Positions 10,070 to 19,679 of a stretch of DNA of 64,000 nt are shown piece by piece. The stretch spans positions 1,302,001 to 1,366,000 of the forward strand of contig NZ_JANUHB010000001.1 of the NCBI RefSeq assembly GCF_024756255.1, written 5' to 3'. Positions within the stretch are counted from its first letter, which is position 1. Each line of letters begins with the position of its first letter. A program made the position numbers and the translations under genes. The DNA comes from Massilia agilis (GTDB lineage: Bacteria; Pseudomonadota; Gammaproteobacteria; Burkholderiales; Burkholderiaceae_D). The notes below the pieces were generated by a model. It saw nothing but the letters and a program-made list of their open reading frames with translations, did no database searches and was not told the origin of the DNA.

Positions 10070-12007
10070 ATGAAAGAACAAGCATTGATCAGTGGGCTGA
10101 TCCTCGCTGGCGGACGCGGCACGCGCATGGGCCACGTGGACAAGGGGCTGCAAGCGTTTCGCGGCAAGCCAATGGCGGCGCACGTGCTCGAGCGCCTGGC
10201 GCCGCAGGTGGCCTCGGTCGCCATCAACGCCAACCAGAACCTGGACACCTGGGCCGGTTTCGGCGTGCCCGTCTGGCCCGACGACACGCCTGGCTTTGCC
10301 GGCCCGCTGGCAGGCCTGGAGGCCGGCATGCGGCGCGCCACCACCGACTACGTGCTGACCGCGCCGTGCGACTCGCCCTTCCTGCCGCCCGACCTGGCCG
10401 AGCGCCTGTTCGCCGCGCTGCAGGCTAAAGGTGCGGACCTCGCGTTCGCGGCGACCCAGGAGCCGGGCATGCTGCGCCAGCCGCACCCGGTGTTCTGCCT
10501 CGTCAAAACCAGCCTGCTGCCGGTGCTGTCGGGCTACCTGGCCGCCGGCGGCCGCAAGATGGACGGCTGGTACAAGGACCTGAAGGCAGTCGAGGTGCTG
10601 TTCGACGACGCCGACGCGTTCCGCAACATCAATACCCTGGACGAGCTCGATGCGGCAGCGCGTAGGGTGGGCAGCTGTGCTGCCCACGCGTCCGAACAGA
10701 GCATGCCGGATTTGAACGCGTGGGCAGCAAAGCTGCCCACCCTACAAGACGTCGCCAGCTGCGTGTCCGGCTACGATCCCAATGCCCTGCCGGTGCGCGA
10801 CGCGCAGCGCATCATCCGTGAGTTCGTCACGCCGGTGCGCGCCGTCGAACAGGTCGCGCTGCGCTCGGCGCTGGGCCGCGTGCTCGCGCAGGACATCGTT
10901 TCGCCCTTCAACGTGCCCGCCCACGACAACTCGGCGATGGACGGGTTTGCGCTGCGCGGTGGCGATCTCGCGGCCGACGTCCCGACTACGCTGCGCGTCA
11001 TCGCAACCGCGTACGCCGGCCGCCCGTCCGACGTGGCGCCGGGCCCGGGCGAATGCGTACGCATCATGACCGGCGGTGTCATGCCGGCCGGTTGCGATAC
11101 GGTGGTGCCGCAGGAGTTCACCACTGCCACCGACGACAGCGTGACCATCCCGCCGGGCACGGTACGCGTGGGCGACAACCGGCGCCTGGCCGGCGAAGAC
11201 CTGAAGGCCGGCAGCGCCGCGCTCGCAAAGGGCAAGATCGTGCGCCCCGCGGACCTTGGCCTGCTCGCATCGCTCGCCGTGGCGGAAGTGCCCGTACAGC
11301 GCCGCCTGCGCGTGGCCTTCTTCTCCACCGGCGACGAGCTGCGCTCGATCGGGCAGCCGCTGGACGAAGGCTGCGTGTACGACAGCAACCGCTACACCAT
11401 CTACGGCATGCTGCAGCGGCTGGGTTGCGACATCATCGACATGGGCATCGTCCGCGACGATCCGCAGGCGCTCGAAGATGCGCTGCGCGCGGCCTGCGAA
11501 AACGCGGACGCCATCGTCACCTCGGGCGGCGTGTCGGTTGGCGCGGCGGACTATACGAAGCAAATCATGGGCAAGCTGGGCGACGTCACGTTCTGGAAGA
11601 TCGGCATGCGGCCAGGGCGCCCGCTCGCGTTCGGGCGCATCAGCTCGAACGGCCACAGCGCCTTCCTGTTCGGCTTGCCCGGCAATCCGGTCGCGGTGAT
11701 GGTGTCGTTCTACTTCTTCGCGCGCGATGCGCTGCTGCGCATGATGGGCGCCGAAGCGCCGCTCGAGCTGCTGAAGGCGCGCTCAGTGGGCGCGATCCGC
11801 AAGAAGCCGGGGCGCACCGAATACCAGCGCGGCATCCTCTCGCGCGGCGAGGACGGCATGCCGCAGGTGCGCATCACCGGCTCGCAAGGCTCGGGCATCC
11901 TGCGCTCGATGTCCGAGGCAAATTGCATGGTGGTGCTGCATGACGAACAAGGCAGCGTCGCGGCCGGCGACATGGTGGACGTGCTGCCGTTCGAGGGATT
12001 GGTCTGA
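10070..12007 (+). CDS. mobA-moeA: MobA-MoeA fused reading frame joined by a REP pair
   Basis: One uninterrupted 645-codon frame. Residues 1-197 are MobA (molybdenum cofactor guanylyltransferase; LILAGGRGTRMG nucleotide motif, PCDSPFLP, ending in NINTLDEL as free-standing MobA proteins do). Residues 226-645 are MoeA (molybdopterin molybdotransferase; PAHDNSAMDGFAL, TGGVMPAGCDTVV, FSTGDEL, TSGGVSVG, GLPGNPVAV). The joint, residues about 198-225, is encoded entirely by a family 1 inverted repeat pair (10662-10745, exactly 84 nt). An internal ATG at 10703 inside the repeat could start a separate MoeA of 434 residues, but no good ribosome-binding site is evident. Whether one or two proteins are made cannot be told from sequence. 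Confidence 0.92.
   Translation: MKEQALISGLILAGGRGTRMGHVDKGLQAFRGKPMAAHVLERLAPQVASVAINANQNLDTWAGFGVPVWPDDTPGFAGPLAGLEAGMRRATTDYVLTAPCDSPFLPPDLAERLFAALQAKGADLAFAATQEPGMLRQPHPVFCLVKTSLLPVLSGYLAAGGRKMDGWYKDLKAVEVLFDDADAFRNINTLDELDAAARRVGSCAAHASEQSMPDLNAWAAKLPTLQDVASCVSGYDPNALPVRDAQRIIREFVTPVRAVEQVALRSALGRVLAQDIVSPFNVPAHDNSAMDGFALRGGDLAADVPTTLRVIATAYAGRPSDVAPGPGECVRIMTGGVMPAGCDTVVPQEFTTATDDSVTIPPGTVRVGDNRRLAGEDLKAGSAALAKGKIVRPADLGLLASLAVAEVPVQRRLRVAFFSTGDELRSIGQPLDEGCVYDSNRYTIYGMLQRLGCDIIDMGIVRDDPQALEDALRAACENADAIVTSGGVSVGAADYTKQIMGKLGDVTFWKIGMRPGRPLAFGRISSNGHSAFLFGLPGNPVAVMVSFYFFARDALLRMMGAEAPLELLKARSVGAIRKKPGRTEYQRGILSRGEDGMPQVRITGSQGSGILRSMSEANCMVVLHDEQGSVAAGDMVDVLPFEGLV
10662..10745. repeat. 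Family 1 REP inverted pair inside the mobA-moeA frame
   Basis: Plus unit 10662-10690 and minus unit 10717-10745, both with GGGCAG/CTGCCC stems, separated by 26 nt. The pair totals 84 nt, a multiple of three, and contains no stop codon in the coding frame, so it is read as a 28-residue linker. Confidence 0.95.
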
Positions 12008-12018
12008 ATCCACGGCGT

Positions 12019-12044
12019 GTAGGGTGGGCACTTGTGCCCACGCG
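12019..12044 (+). repeat. Family 1 REP unit flanking RAYT (3' side)
   Basis: GTAG followed by a GGTGGGCAC / GTGCCCAC hairpin and GCG. It lies between the moeA stop and the RAYT stop codon. With the pair at 12642-12708 it brackets the transposase gene. Confidence 0.9.
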
Positions 12045-12051
12045 CCCCACA

Positions 12052-12588
12052 CTATTCGAGATCGTAACCGCTCACCCGGGCGTTGCCGCCCCAATCAACT
12101 GGATACATTCCTTGGCTGACATAGCGATGAAATGTCGAAAATGGCCACTGATCCGCTCTCGTCACGTATCCATGGCGAACCGGATTGAAATGCACATAGT
12201 CCATGTGAATTTCCAAGTCGTGTTCATCACGAATCCGATGTTCCCAAAATCTCCGCTGCCAAATTGTCGATTCGCGACGAGCGACGGCAGCCTCTGTCTG
12301 CATGACGGGACGATGAAAGGCGCCACCGCAATTTGTTGAAACGAAGCGTTTGATTTCAGACCACCTTGTGGAAAAATCATGGTCGCCTTCAGGCAGCGTC
12401 CAGATGACGTGCATGTGATCAGGCAGCAGCACCCACGCATCGATGGCGAACGGTCGCTGCGAGGCAACCAGTCGGATGGCCTGATTTAACGCGCACCGGA
12501 TACGCTCGTCGCACAGGATCTCCCGCCGACGATACGCGACAACGGTGAAGAAGAAGGTGCTGCCAATGACGCGGCGGTAGCGGGACAT
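12052..12588 (-). CDS. REP-associated tyrosine transposase (RAYT), Y1_Tnp/IS200-like
   Basis: A 178-residue single-strand HUH nuclease. The metal-binding HUH motif is His58-Met-His60 in LLPDHMHVIW and the catalytic tyrosine is most likely Tyr131 in HMDYVHFNPVRHG. The intervening WxxIKRF and WQRRFWEH segments are typical of RAYTs. The full-length domain with all key residues suggests it is active or recently so. It is flanked on both sides by GTAG hairpins of family 1, the hallmark of a REP/RAYT locus, and hairpins of the same type occur throughout the window. RAYTs are usually single-copy, domesticated enzymes that cut and rejoin single-stranded REP DNA (established for E. coli TnpA-REP). Confidence 0.95.
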   Translation of the reverse strand: MSRYRRVIGSTFFFTVVAYRRREILCDERIRCALNQAIRLVASQRPFAIDAWVLLPDHMHVIWTLPEGDHDFSTRWSEIKRFVSTNCGGAFHRPVMQTEAAVARRESTIWQRRFWEHRIRDEHDLEIHMDYVHFNPVRHGYVTRADQWPFSTFHRYVSQGMYPVDWGGNARVSGYDLE

Positions 12589-12641
12589 GATGCGCCATCG
12601 TAGATGATGGCGGCGTCGGCCTAATGCGCGAAATCAAAATC

Positions 12642-12708
12642 GTAGGGTGGGCACTTGTGCCCACGCTTGGCGTACGCGTTCCCGCGTGGGCACAAGTGCC
12701 CACCCTAC
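12642..12708. repeat. Family 1 REP inverted pair flanking RAYT (5' side)
   Basis: Plus unit 12642-12665 and minus unit 12683-12708 with the same GGGCAC/GTGCCC stem, separated by 17 nt. It lies upstream of the RAYT start and ends 13 nt before the stop codon of the beta-lactamase gene. Confidence 0.92.
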
Positions 12709-12721
12709 GTAACGGTTGCGG

Positions 12722-13528
12722 TCAACCGGTCTTCAGCGAACCAAGTATTCCCGGCAGGTCTCGCAACAGGCCGTCCCTGACGCGCAGGCCGGCGGGCACC
12801 GGTTCGCGTTTCTGGTCCTGTACCAGGCGCGCAAAGACCACCACGTGGTCGCCCCTTTTCGCCCAGCCCACGAACCAGCCGTATGCGTGCGCGTCATCCG
12901 CGCTACCGTCGGGCAGCACCGGAAAGCCCGTGCCCGTCTTTCCGTGGATTTCCCAGCCGTTGGCGTACCCCACCCTGGTGATGCGGCCCGTCATTTCATA
13001 GGCCTGCGGGCTTACCTGGAGCTGGCGGTTCACGAGCCTGCGCAAGAACCCGACCTGCTCATCCGGCGAGATCTTGAGCGATGAACCGAGCCATGCGTAG
13101 GTCAGGCCAGGTTTGCCCGGGCTGCCGGTCACGTCCTGGTTCCCGTACTGGAAACCACGCACGTACCCCTGGAAGCGCTCCTCCCCGAGCGCCGTCGTGA
13201 CCTGCTGCGAATACCACACGACCGAGTCGCGCATCCAGCTCGCGGGGTCGGTCGTCGCTCGCCATTCTGGCCGCCAGTCGATATAGCCCGGCCTGAAAGG
13301 CAGTGCCGGCGTATGCTCGTCGCGCAGCAGGCGGCTGTCGTAGCCCATCAGGCTGATGGCGATCTTGAACGTCGATGCCGGCGTGACCCGCTGGTCGCAC
13401 TGGCCCTGGCGGATCAGGATCGCGCCGGTGGCCGCATCCGCCATCACAGTACACTGGACGACGTCCTGCGCCGCAGCTGCGTGCGCAACGATGCCTGCCG
13501 CGAGAAACAGCGCAATCCGGTTGTGCAT
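12722..13528 (-). CDS. Class D (OXA-type) beta-lactamase
   Basis: A 268-residue secreted serine beta-lactamase. There is a signal peptide at about residues 1-20 (cut after AHAAAA). The active-site motifs of class D are all present: Ser52-Thr-Phe-Lys55 (STFK), Ser102-Val-Val104 (SxV), Tyr128-Gly-Asn130 (YGN), the Trp146 that stabilises the carboxylated lysine (AWLGSSLKIS), and Lys197-Thr-Gly199 (KTG). Length matches the OXA family. It is chromosomal, with no integron, transposon or insertion-sequence features beside it other than the REP/RAYT locus, so it is probably an intrinsic gene. Its substrate range cannot be read from the sequence. Confidence 0.94.
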   Translation of the reverse strand: MHNRIALFLAAGIVAHAAAAQDVVQCTVMADAATGAILIRQGQCDQRVTPASTFKIAISLMGYDSRLLRDEHTPALPFRPGYIDWRPEWRATTDPASWMRDSVVWYSQQVTTALGEERFQGYVRGFQYGNQDVTGSPGKPGLTYAWLGSSLKISPDEQVGFLRRLVNRQLQVSPQAYEMTGRITRVGYANGWEIHGKTGTGFPVLPDGSADDAHAYGWFVGWAKRGDHVVVFARLVQDQKREPVPAGLRVRDGLLRDLPGILGSLKTG

Positions 13529-13555
13529 CCTTCGCTCCTTCGAACCTGGTTGGGT

Positions 13556-14866
13556 TTACTCGTCGCGATCGACCGTTTCGGCCCCGAGCATCAGTTGGGC
13601 CGCCTCGCTCGGCAGCGCTTCCACCGATTTCAGCTTGCGCGCCATCTGGCGGCTGCGCACCTCCGCGCTTTCGATGTTCTTGGCGGCGCGCTCCAGCGTG
13701 GCCTTGGTGGCCGCCAGCACGTCGCCGAATTTGCCGAACTCGGTCTTGACCGCGCCCAGCACCTGCCACACTTCCGACGAGCGCTTTTCCAGCGCCAGGG
13801 TACGGAAGCCCATCTGCAGGCTGTTGAGCAGCGCGGTCAGCGTCGATGGACCGGCGATCATCACCCGCAGCGTGCGCTGCACGTCGTCGGCCAGGCCGGG
13901 CCGCCGCATCACTTCGGCGTACAGCCCTTCGGTAGGCAGGAACATGATCGCGAAGTCGGTGGTCTGCGGCGGCGACACGTACTTCTCGCAGATCGTCTTC
14001 GCTTCCAGCCGCACCGCGCGTTCGAGCTCGGCGCCCGCGCGCGCGACCCCATCGGCGTCCGCGTGCTCCGCGGCGTCCACCAGCCGTTCGTACTGCTCCT
14101 TCGGGAACTTGGCGTCGATCGGCAACCACAGCGGCGCGCCACCTTCGACCGCGCCCGGCAGCCTGATGGCGAATTCGACCCGTGCGTTGGTGCCCTTCAC
14201 GGTCTCGACGTTGCGCGCGTACTGGTCCACCGTGAGCACCTGCTCCAGCAGCATCTCCAGCTGCACTTCGCCCCAGGTGCCGCGCGTCTTCACGTTGGTG
14301 AGCACGCGCTTGAGGTCCCCCACGCCCACCGCCAGCTGCTGCATTTCGCCCAGCCCCTGGTGGACCTTTTCCAGCCGTTCGGACACGTGGCGGAACGATT
14401 CGGTGAGCCTGGTTTCGAGCGTGGCGTGCAGCTTTTCGTCGACGGTCTGGCGCATCTCTTCAAGGCGCTTGGCGTTGTCGGCCTGCAGGTCGCGGATCTT
14501 GGTTTCCAGCGTGGAGCGCACTTCGAGCATGCGCTGCGCGTTCGATTCGGTCAGGGCGGCGATGGCTTGGTTGAGGGTATCGGCGAAGCGCTTGAGCGCG
14601 CGCGCCTGTTCTTCACGCCCGCCGGCTGCGTGCAGCTGGATCTGCTGGCGCATCGATTCCAACTGCTGCACGATCGCCGCCTGGTTTTGCGCGAGGTGGG
14701 CCGACACTTCCTGGCGCGTGCCCTGCGCGCTCGCCTGCATTTCCAGGCGCAGCTCGCGCTCGACCCGATCCAGCTGGCCGCCGCCTTTGCGCAACAGCGC
14801 GACCAGCTGCAGCACGATGATGGCCGCAAGCGCCGCGGCGAGGATCAGGAAGTGGGTGTCTGTCAT
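13556..14866 (-). CDS. rmuC: DNA recombination protein RmuC
   Basis: A 436-residue RmuC-family protein, a predicted nuclease-fold factor that limits recombination at inverted repeats. An N-terminal hydrophobic segment (about residues 5-24) is followed by a long coiled coil (about 30-190) and the conserved RmuC domain with KTRGTWGEVQLEMLLEQ and WLPIDAKFPKEQYERL. It lies 6 nt downstream of the haemoglobin gene and 27 nt before the beta-lactamase start. Its role against inverted-repeat rearrangement is notable in a genome full of inverted REP pairs, but that link is only inference. Confidence 0.94.
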   Translation of the reverse strand: MTDTHFLILAAALAAIIVLQLVALLRKGGGQLDRVERELRLEMQASAQGTRQEVSAHLAQNQAAIVQQLESMRQQIQLHAAGGREEQARALKRFADTLNQAIAALTESNAQRMLEVRSTLETKIRDLQADNAKRLEEMRQTVDEKLHATLETRLTESFRHVSERLEKVHQGLGEMQQLAVGVGDLKRVLTNVKTRGTWGEVQLEMLLEQVLTVDQYARNVETVKGTNARVEFAIRLPGAVEGGAPLWLPIDAKFPKEQYERLVDAAEHADADGVARAGAELERAVRLEAKTICEKYVSPPQTTDFAIMFLPTEGLYAEVMRRPGLADDVQRTLRVMIAGPSTLTALLNSLQMGFRTLALEKRSSEVWQVLGAVKTEFGKFGDVLAATKATLERAAKNIESAEVRSRQMARKLKSVEALPSEAAQLMLGAETVDRDE

Positions 14867-14872
14867 GTGCGC

Positions 14873-15262
14873 TCAGCCGGCCTTGTTGCGCATCCAGTCG
14901 GCGGTGTTGTAGAACGACTGCATCAGGCGCAGCTGCATCTCTTCGTCGATGCCGATGTCCTGCATGGCCCAGGCCATGCAACGCAGCCACTGGTCGCGCT
15001 CGCTGCTGCCGATGGCGAACGGCAGGTGGCGCGCGCGCAGCATCGGGTGGCCGTACTTTTCGATGAACAGGTCAGGCCCGCCCAGCCAGCCGGACAGGAA
15101 CATGAACAGCTTCTCGCGCGAGCTGTCGTTCGGTTTCGGGTGCATTGCGTGGATGCCGGCAAACTCCGGCTCCAGCTCCATCAGGTCGTAGAAGCGGTCG
15201 ACCAGTTCGCGCAGGCGGCTTTCGCCGCCGATCATTTCGTAAGGGGTAGGTGCGTCACTCAT
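14873..15262 (-). CDS. Group II truncated haemoglobin (trHbO-like)
   Basis: A 129-residue 2-over-2 haemoglobin. Group II features are visible: YEMIGGESRLRELVDRFYDLM at the start, the Trp-Gly-Gly-Pro segment SGWLGGPDLF, the proximal-histidine segment GHPMLRARHLPF and ERDQWLRCM. It likely handles oxygen, NO or peroxide. The start at 15262 gives the usual family length; an upstream in-frame start at 15373 would translate a REP repeat. It is adjacent to rmuC and probably cotranscribed with it. Confidence 0.92.
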   Translation of the reverse strand: MSDAPTPYEMIGGESRLRELVDRFYDLMELEPEFAGIHAMHPKPNDSSREKLFMFLSGWLGGPDLFIEKYGHPMLRARHLPFAIGSSERDQWLRCMAWAMQDIGIDEEMQLRLMQSFYNTADWMRNKAG

Positions 15263-15305
15263 CCTGTGATGATAGCGCAGCCGCCGCGCGCCGTGGGGCT
15301 CACCG

Positions 15306-15410
15306 GTAGGGTGGGCAGCTTGGCTGCCCACGCGTTCAACATCTCCAAATACCGCCCGCGGCAGGGCCTGCATCCGTAGAACGCGTGGGCAGCAGAGCTG
15401 CCCACCCTAC
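15306..15410. repeat. Family 1 REP inverted pair
   Basis: Plus unit 15306-15334 and minus unit 15382-15410, both with GGGCAG/CTGCCC stems, about 47 nt apart, in the gap between the YbbP-type permease and the truncated haemoglobin gene. Confidence 0.92.
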
Positions 15411-15429
15411 CGGCTAGCGCGCGTCAGCA

Positions 15430-17961
15430 TCAAGCCTCGCGCAGCGTCTGCAGCGGCGGCTGACGCAACACGTTGCGCAATCCCAGCCAACCGCCGACCA
15501 GGGCGCACACGGCACCTGCCACCAGTCCGGCAGCCCACACCCCCGGCTCGAACGACCACGGGAACTTGAACTGGTAGGTGGCGAGCGCCCAGCCCAGCCC
15601 AGCCGCGCCCGATGCCGCCAGCACGCCCGAAAGCCCGCCCACGATCAGGAACTCGATGCGCTGCGCCTGCGCGAGCTGCGCGCGGGTGGCGCCGAGCGCG
15701 CGCAGCAGGCCCGCTTCGCGCGTGCGTTCGGCTTGCGAACCCATGAGCGCCGCGTACAGCACCAGCACACCGGAAGCAAGCGTGAACAGGAACAGGAATT
15801 CGACCGCCGTGACCACCTGGTCGAGCACCTCCTGCAGCTGGTGGATGATGCCGGAAACGTCGATCACGGTGAGATTGGGATAGGCGCGCGTGAGCGTGTT
15901 GGCCAGCGCCGCGCCGCGCTGCGGCAGGTGGAACGCGGTCATGAAGGTCTGCGGCGCATTCGTCATGGCGGCCGGGTTGATGATGACGAAGAAGTTGGCG
16001 CGCATGGAGCCCCATTCCAGCTTGCGCAGGCTCGTGATCTTCGCATCGACCACCTGCCCCGCCATATCGAAGCGCATCACGTCGCCCAGCTTCAGGTTCA
16101 GCGTGCGCGCGATCCCCTGTTCGACCGAGGCCTCGGCCACGCCGGGACCGTCGTTGAACCAGCGGCCGGACACGATCTCGTTCTGCTCCGGTATCTGCGC
16201 CATGGTCGAAAGATTGAATTCGCGGTCCGCCAGGCGCCGCGCGTCTTCACTGGTGTAGGTCTGCGGCGTGACCGGCTTGCCGTTCACGGCGGTGAGCCGG
16301 CCGCGGATCATCGGGTACAGCACCGGGTTCGCCACGCCGGCGTCCTGGATCTGGCGCGCCACGGCCAGCTTCTGGTCCGGCTGGATGTTGATGATGAAGC
16401 GGTTCGGCGCGTCCGGCGGCAGCGAGACCTGCCATGCCTTCATCAGGTCGCCGCGCACGACGGTCAGCAGCAGGAGCGCCATCAGGCCAAGCGACAACGC
16501 GACCACCTGCACCACCGTCGCACCGGGCCTGCGCTGCAGCGACGTGAGCGCAAAGCGCCAGCCCTGGCGTTTCGACAGGCCACGCAACCGCCGCAACACC
16601 AGCAGCGCCAGCCAGCCCACCAGCGCGAACAGGCCAAAGCCGCCGAGGAAGCCGCCGGCCGTGATCAGGGCGAGCTTGGGATCGCCGACCTGCCACAGCA
16701 GCAGCGCGATGAACACCACAACACCGAGCCCATAGGTGGCCAGCGCCATCGGCCGCGGCGCGGCCTGCTCGCGGCGGATCACGCGGTTGTGCGGCACGTT
16801 GCGCAGCTGGAGCACCGGCGGCAGCGCAAAGCCGACGAGCAGCAGCAGCCCGGTCGCGATGCCCTGCAGGGCGGGCAGCAGCGAAAGCGGCGGCAGGTCG
16901 GTGGTGATCATGTTGCCGACAAGGGCAACCAGCACGTAGTGGGCGGCCAGTCCGACCAGCACGCCGAGAATGCTGCCAGCCAGCCCCACCAGCGCGAACT
17001 CGAGCAGGTACATGAACCCGACCTGGTTCTGGGTCATGCCCAGGCAGCGCAGCATCGCGCATGCGTCCAGGTGGCGCTGCATGAAGCGGCGCGCGGCCAT
17101 CGCCACCGCGACTGCCGCCAGCATGGCCGACAGCAGGCCGACCAGCGACAGGAACCGGTCCGCACGGTCGAGCGTTGCGCGCATCTCGGGCCGGCCGTTT
17201 TCCAGCGATTCGATGCGCACGCCCTTGACGGCGCCGCTGTCGATTTGCGCGCGCAGCCAGCGTTCGTACTCGTCCACGCGCGACAGGTCGTTGGTCGAGG
17301 GCGCCGCCACCTGCATGCGCCAGGTCACGCGCGCAAAGTCGTCCACCAGGTGCGTGGCGGGCAGGTCGTCCATCGACAGCATCACGCGCGGCGCGAAGTT
17401 GACGATCGCCGAGCCGCGGTCCGGCTCCGCCGCGATCAGCTGCGCGATCACGAAGCGCTTGTCGCCCAGCTGGATCGTGCCGCCGACGCCAAGCTTCAGG
17501 CTCACCAGCAGGTTGGGGTCCACCCATACCGTGCCTGGCGCCGGAATCGCGGAGGTCTTTGCACCGATCGCCGCGCTGGCGTCGTCGGCATTGGTGGAAA
17601 TGCGCATTTGCCCGCGCAGCGGGTAGCCCTTCGAGACCGCCTTCACCGAAGCGAGCTGGGCGACCGAGGCATCGCCCTCACCTGCCTGCGCCATGCTGGG
17701 GAAGGTCACAGTGTCCGCAAGCACGAGAGCGCGCCGCTCGGCCTCGCGGCGCCAGTCGGCGCGCACCGGCTGGTCGGCGCTCACGAGCAGGTCGGCGCCG
17801 ATCAGCTGGTGCGCATCGCGATTGAGCGCGGTGCGCATGCGGTCGACGAAGAAGCCGACTGCGGACAGCGCCGACACGGCGACAATCAGCGCCACCAGCA
17901 GGAAGCGCAGCTCGCCGGCGCGCCAGTCGCGCAAGGTCATGCGCAGGGATTGGGTGAACAT
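15430..17961 (-). CDS. ybbP: YbbP-type ABC transporter permease (FtsX/MacB fold)
   Basis: An 843-residue inner-membrane permease with the layout of YbbP: one N-terminal helix (about residues 19-40), a large periplasmic segment, three central helices around 275-375, further helices around 405-510, a second periplasmic segment, and three C-terminal FtsX-type helices (about 715-830, SQAERTREAGLLRALGATRAQL). YbbP works with the ATPase YbbA and the esterase TesA in E. coli; no ATPase gene is adjacent here, so its partner must lie elsewhere or upstream outside this run. Substrate unknown, with lipid or lipoprotein extraction likely for the fold. Confidence 0.88.
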   Translation of the reverse strand: MFTQSLRMTLRDWRAGELRFLLVALIVAVSALSAVGFFVDRMRTALNRDAHQLIGADLLVSADQPVRADWRREAERRALVLADTVTFPSMAQAGEGDASVAQLASVKAVSKGYPLRGQMRISTNADDASAAIGAKTSAIPAPGTVWVDPNLLVSLKLGVGGTIQLGDKRFVIAQLIAAEPDRGSAIVNFAPRVMLSMDDLPATHLVDDFARVTWRMQVAAPSTNDLSRVDEYERWLRAQIDSGAVKGVRIESLENGRPEMRATLDRADRFLSLVGLLSAMLAAVAVAMAARRFMQRHLDACAMLRCLGMTQNQVGFMYLLEFALVGLAGSILGVLVGLAAHYVLVALVGNMITTDLPPLSLLPALQGIATGLLLLVGFALPPVLQLRNVPHNRVIRREQAAPRPMALATYGLGVVVFIALLLWQVGDPKLALITAGGFLGGFGLFALVGWLALLVLRRLRGLSKRQGWRFALTSLQRRPGATVVQVVALSLGLMALLLLTVVRGDLMKAWQVSLPPDAPNRFIINIQPDQKLAVARQIQDAGVANPVLYPMIRGRLTAVNGKPVTPQTYTSEDARRLADREFNLSTMAQIPEQNEIVSGRWFNDGPGVAEASVEQGIARTLNLKLGDVMRFDMAGQVVDAKITSLRKLEWGSMRANFFVIINPAAMTNAPQTFMTAFHLPQRGAALANTLTRAYPNLTVIDVSGIIHQLQEVLDQVVTAVEFLFLFTLASGVLVLYAALMGSQAERTREAGLLRALGATRAQLAQAQRIEFLIVGGLSGVLAASGAAGLGWALATYQFKFPWSFEPGVWAAGLVAGAVCALVGGWLGLRNVLRQPPLQTLREA

Positions 17962-17992
17962 GCTTCGGTAGTTTCCATTGTTAGCCCCGACA

Positions 17993-18095
17993 CGTCGTTC
18001 CCGCGGAGGCGGGAACCCATAGAACGTCAGCGGTGAATGGCTGCGTAGCGTAGCCGCATGCTCAGCATGGGTCCCCGCCTACGCGGGGACGACGT
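17993..18095. repeat. Family 2 hairpin inverted pair
   Basis: Plus unit 17993-18020 (GTTCCCGC / GCGGGAAC stem) and minus unit 18065-18095 (GTCCCCGC / GCGGGGAC stem). The compensating T-A for C-G change between the arms keeps each stem paired. It lies between the YbbP-type and deaminase genes. Confidence 0.88.
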
Positions 18096-18098
18096 TGA

Positions 18099-19679
<1,581 letters not shown>

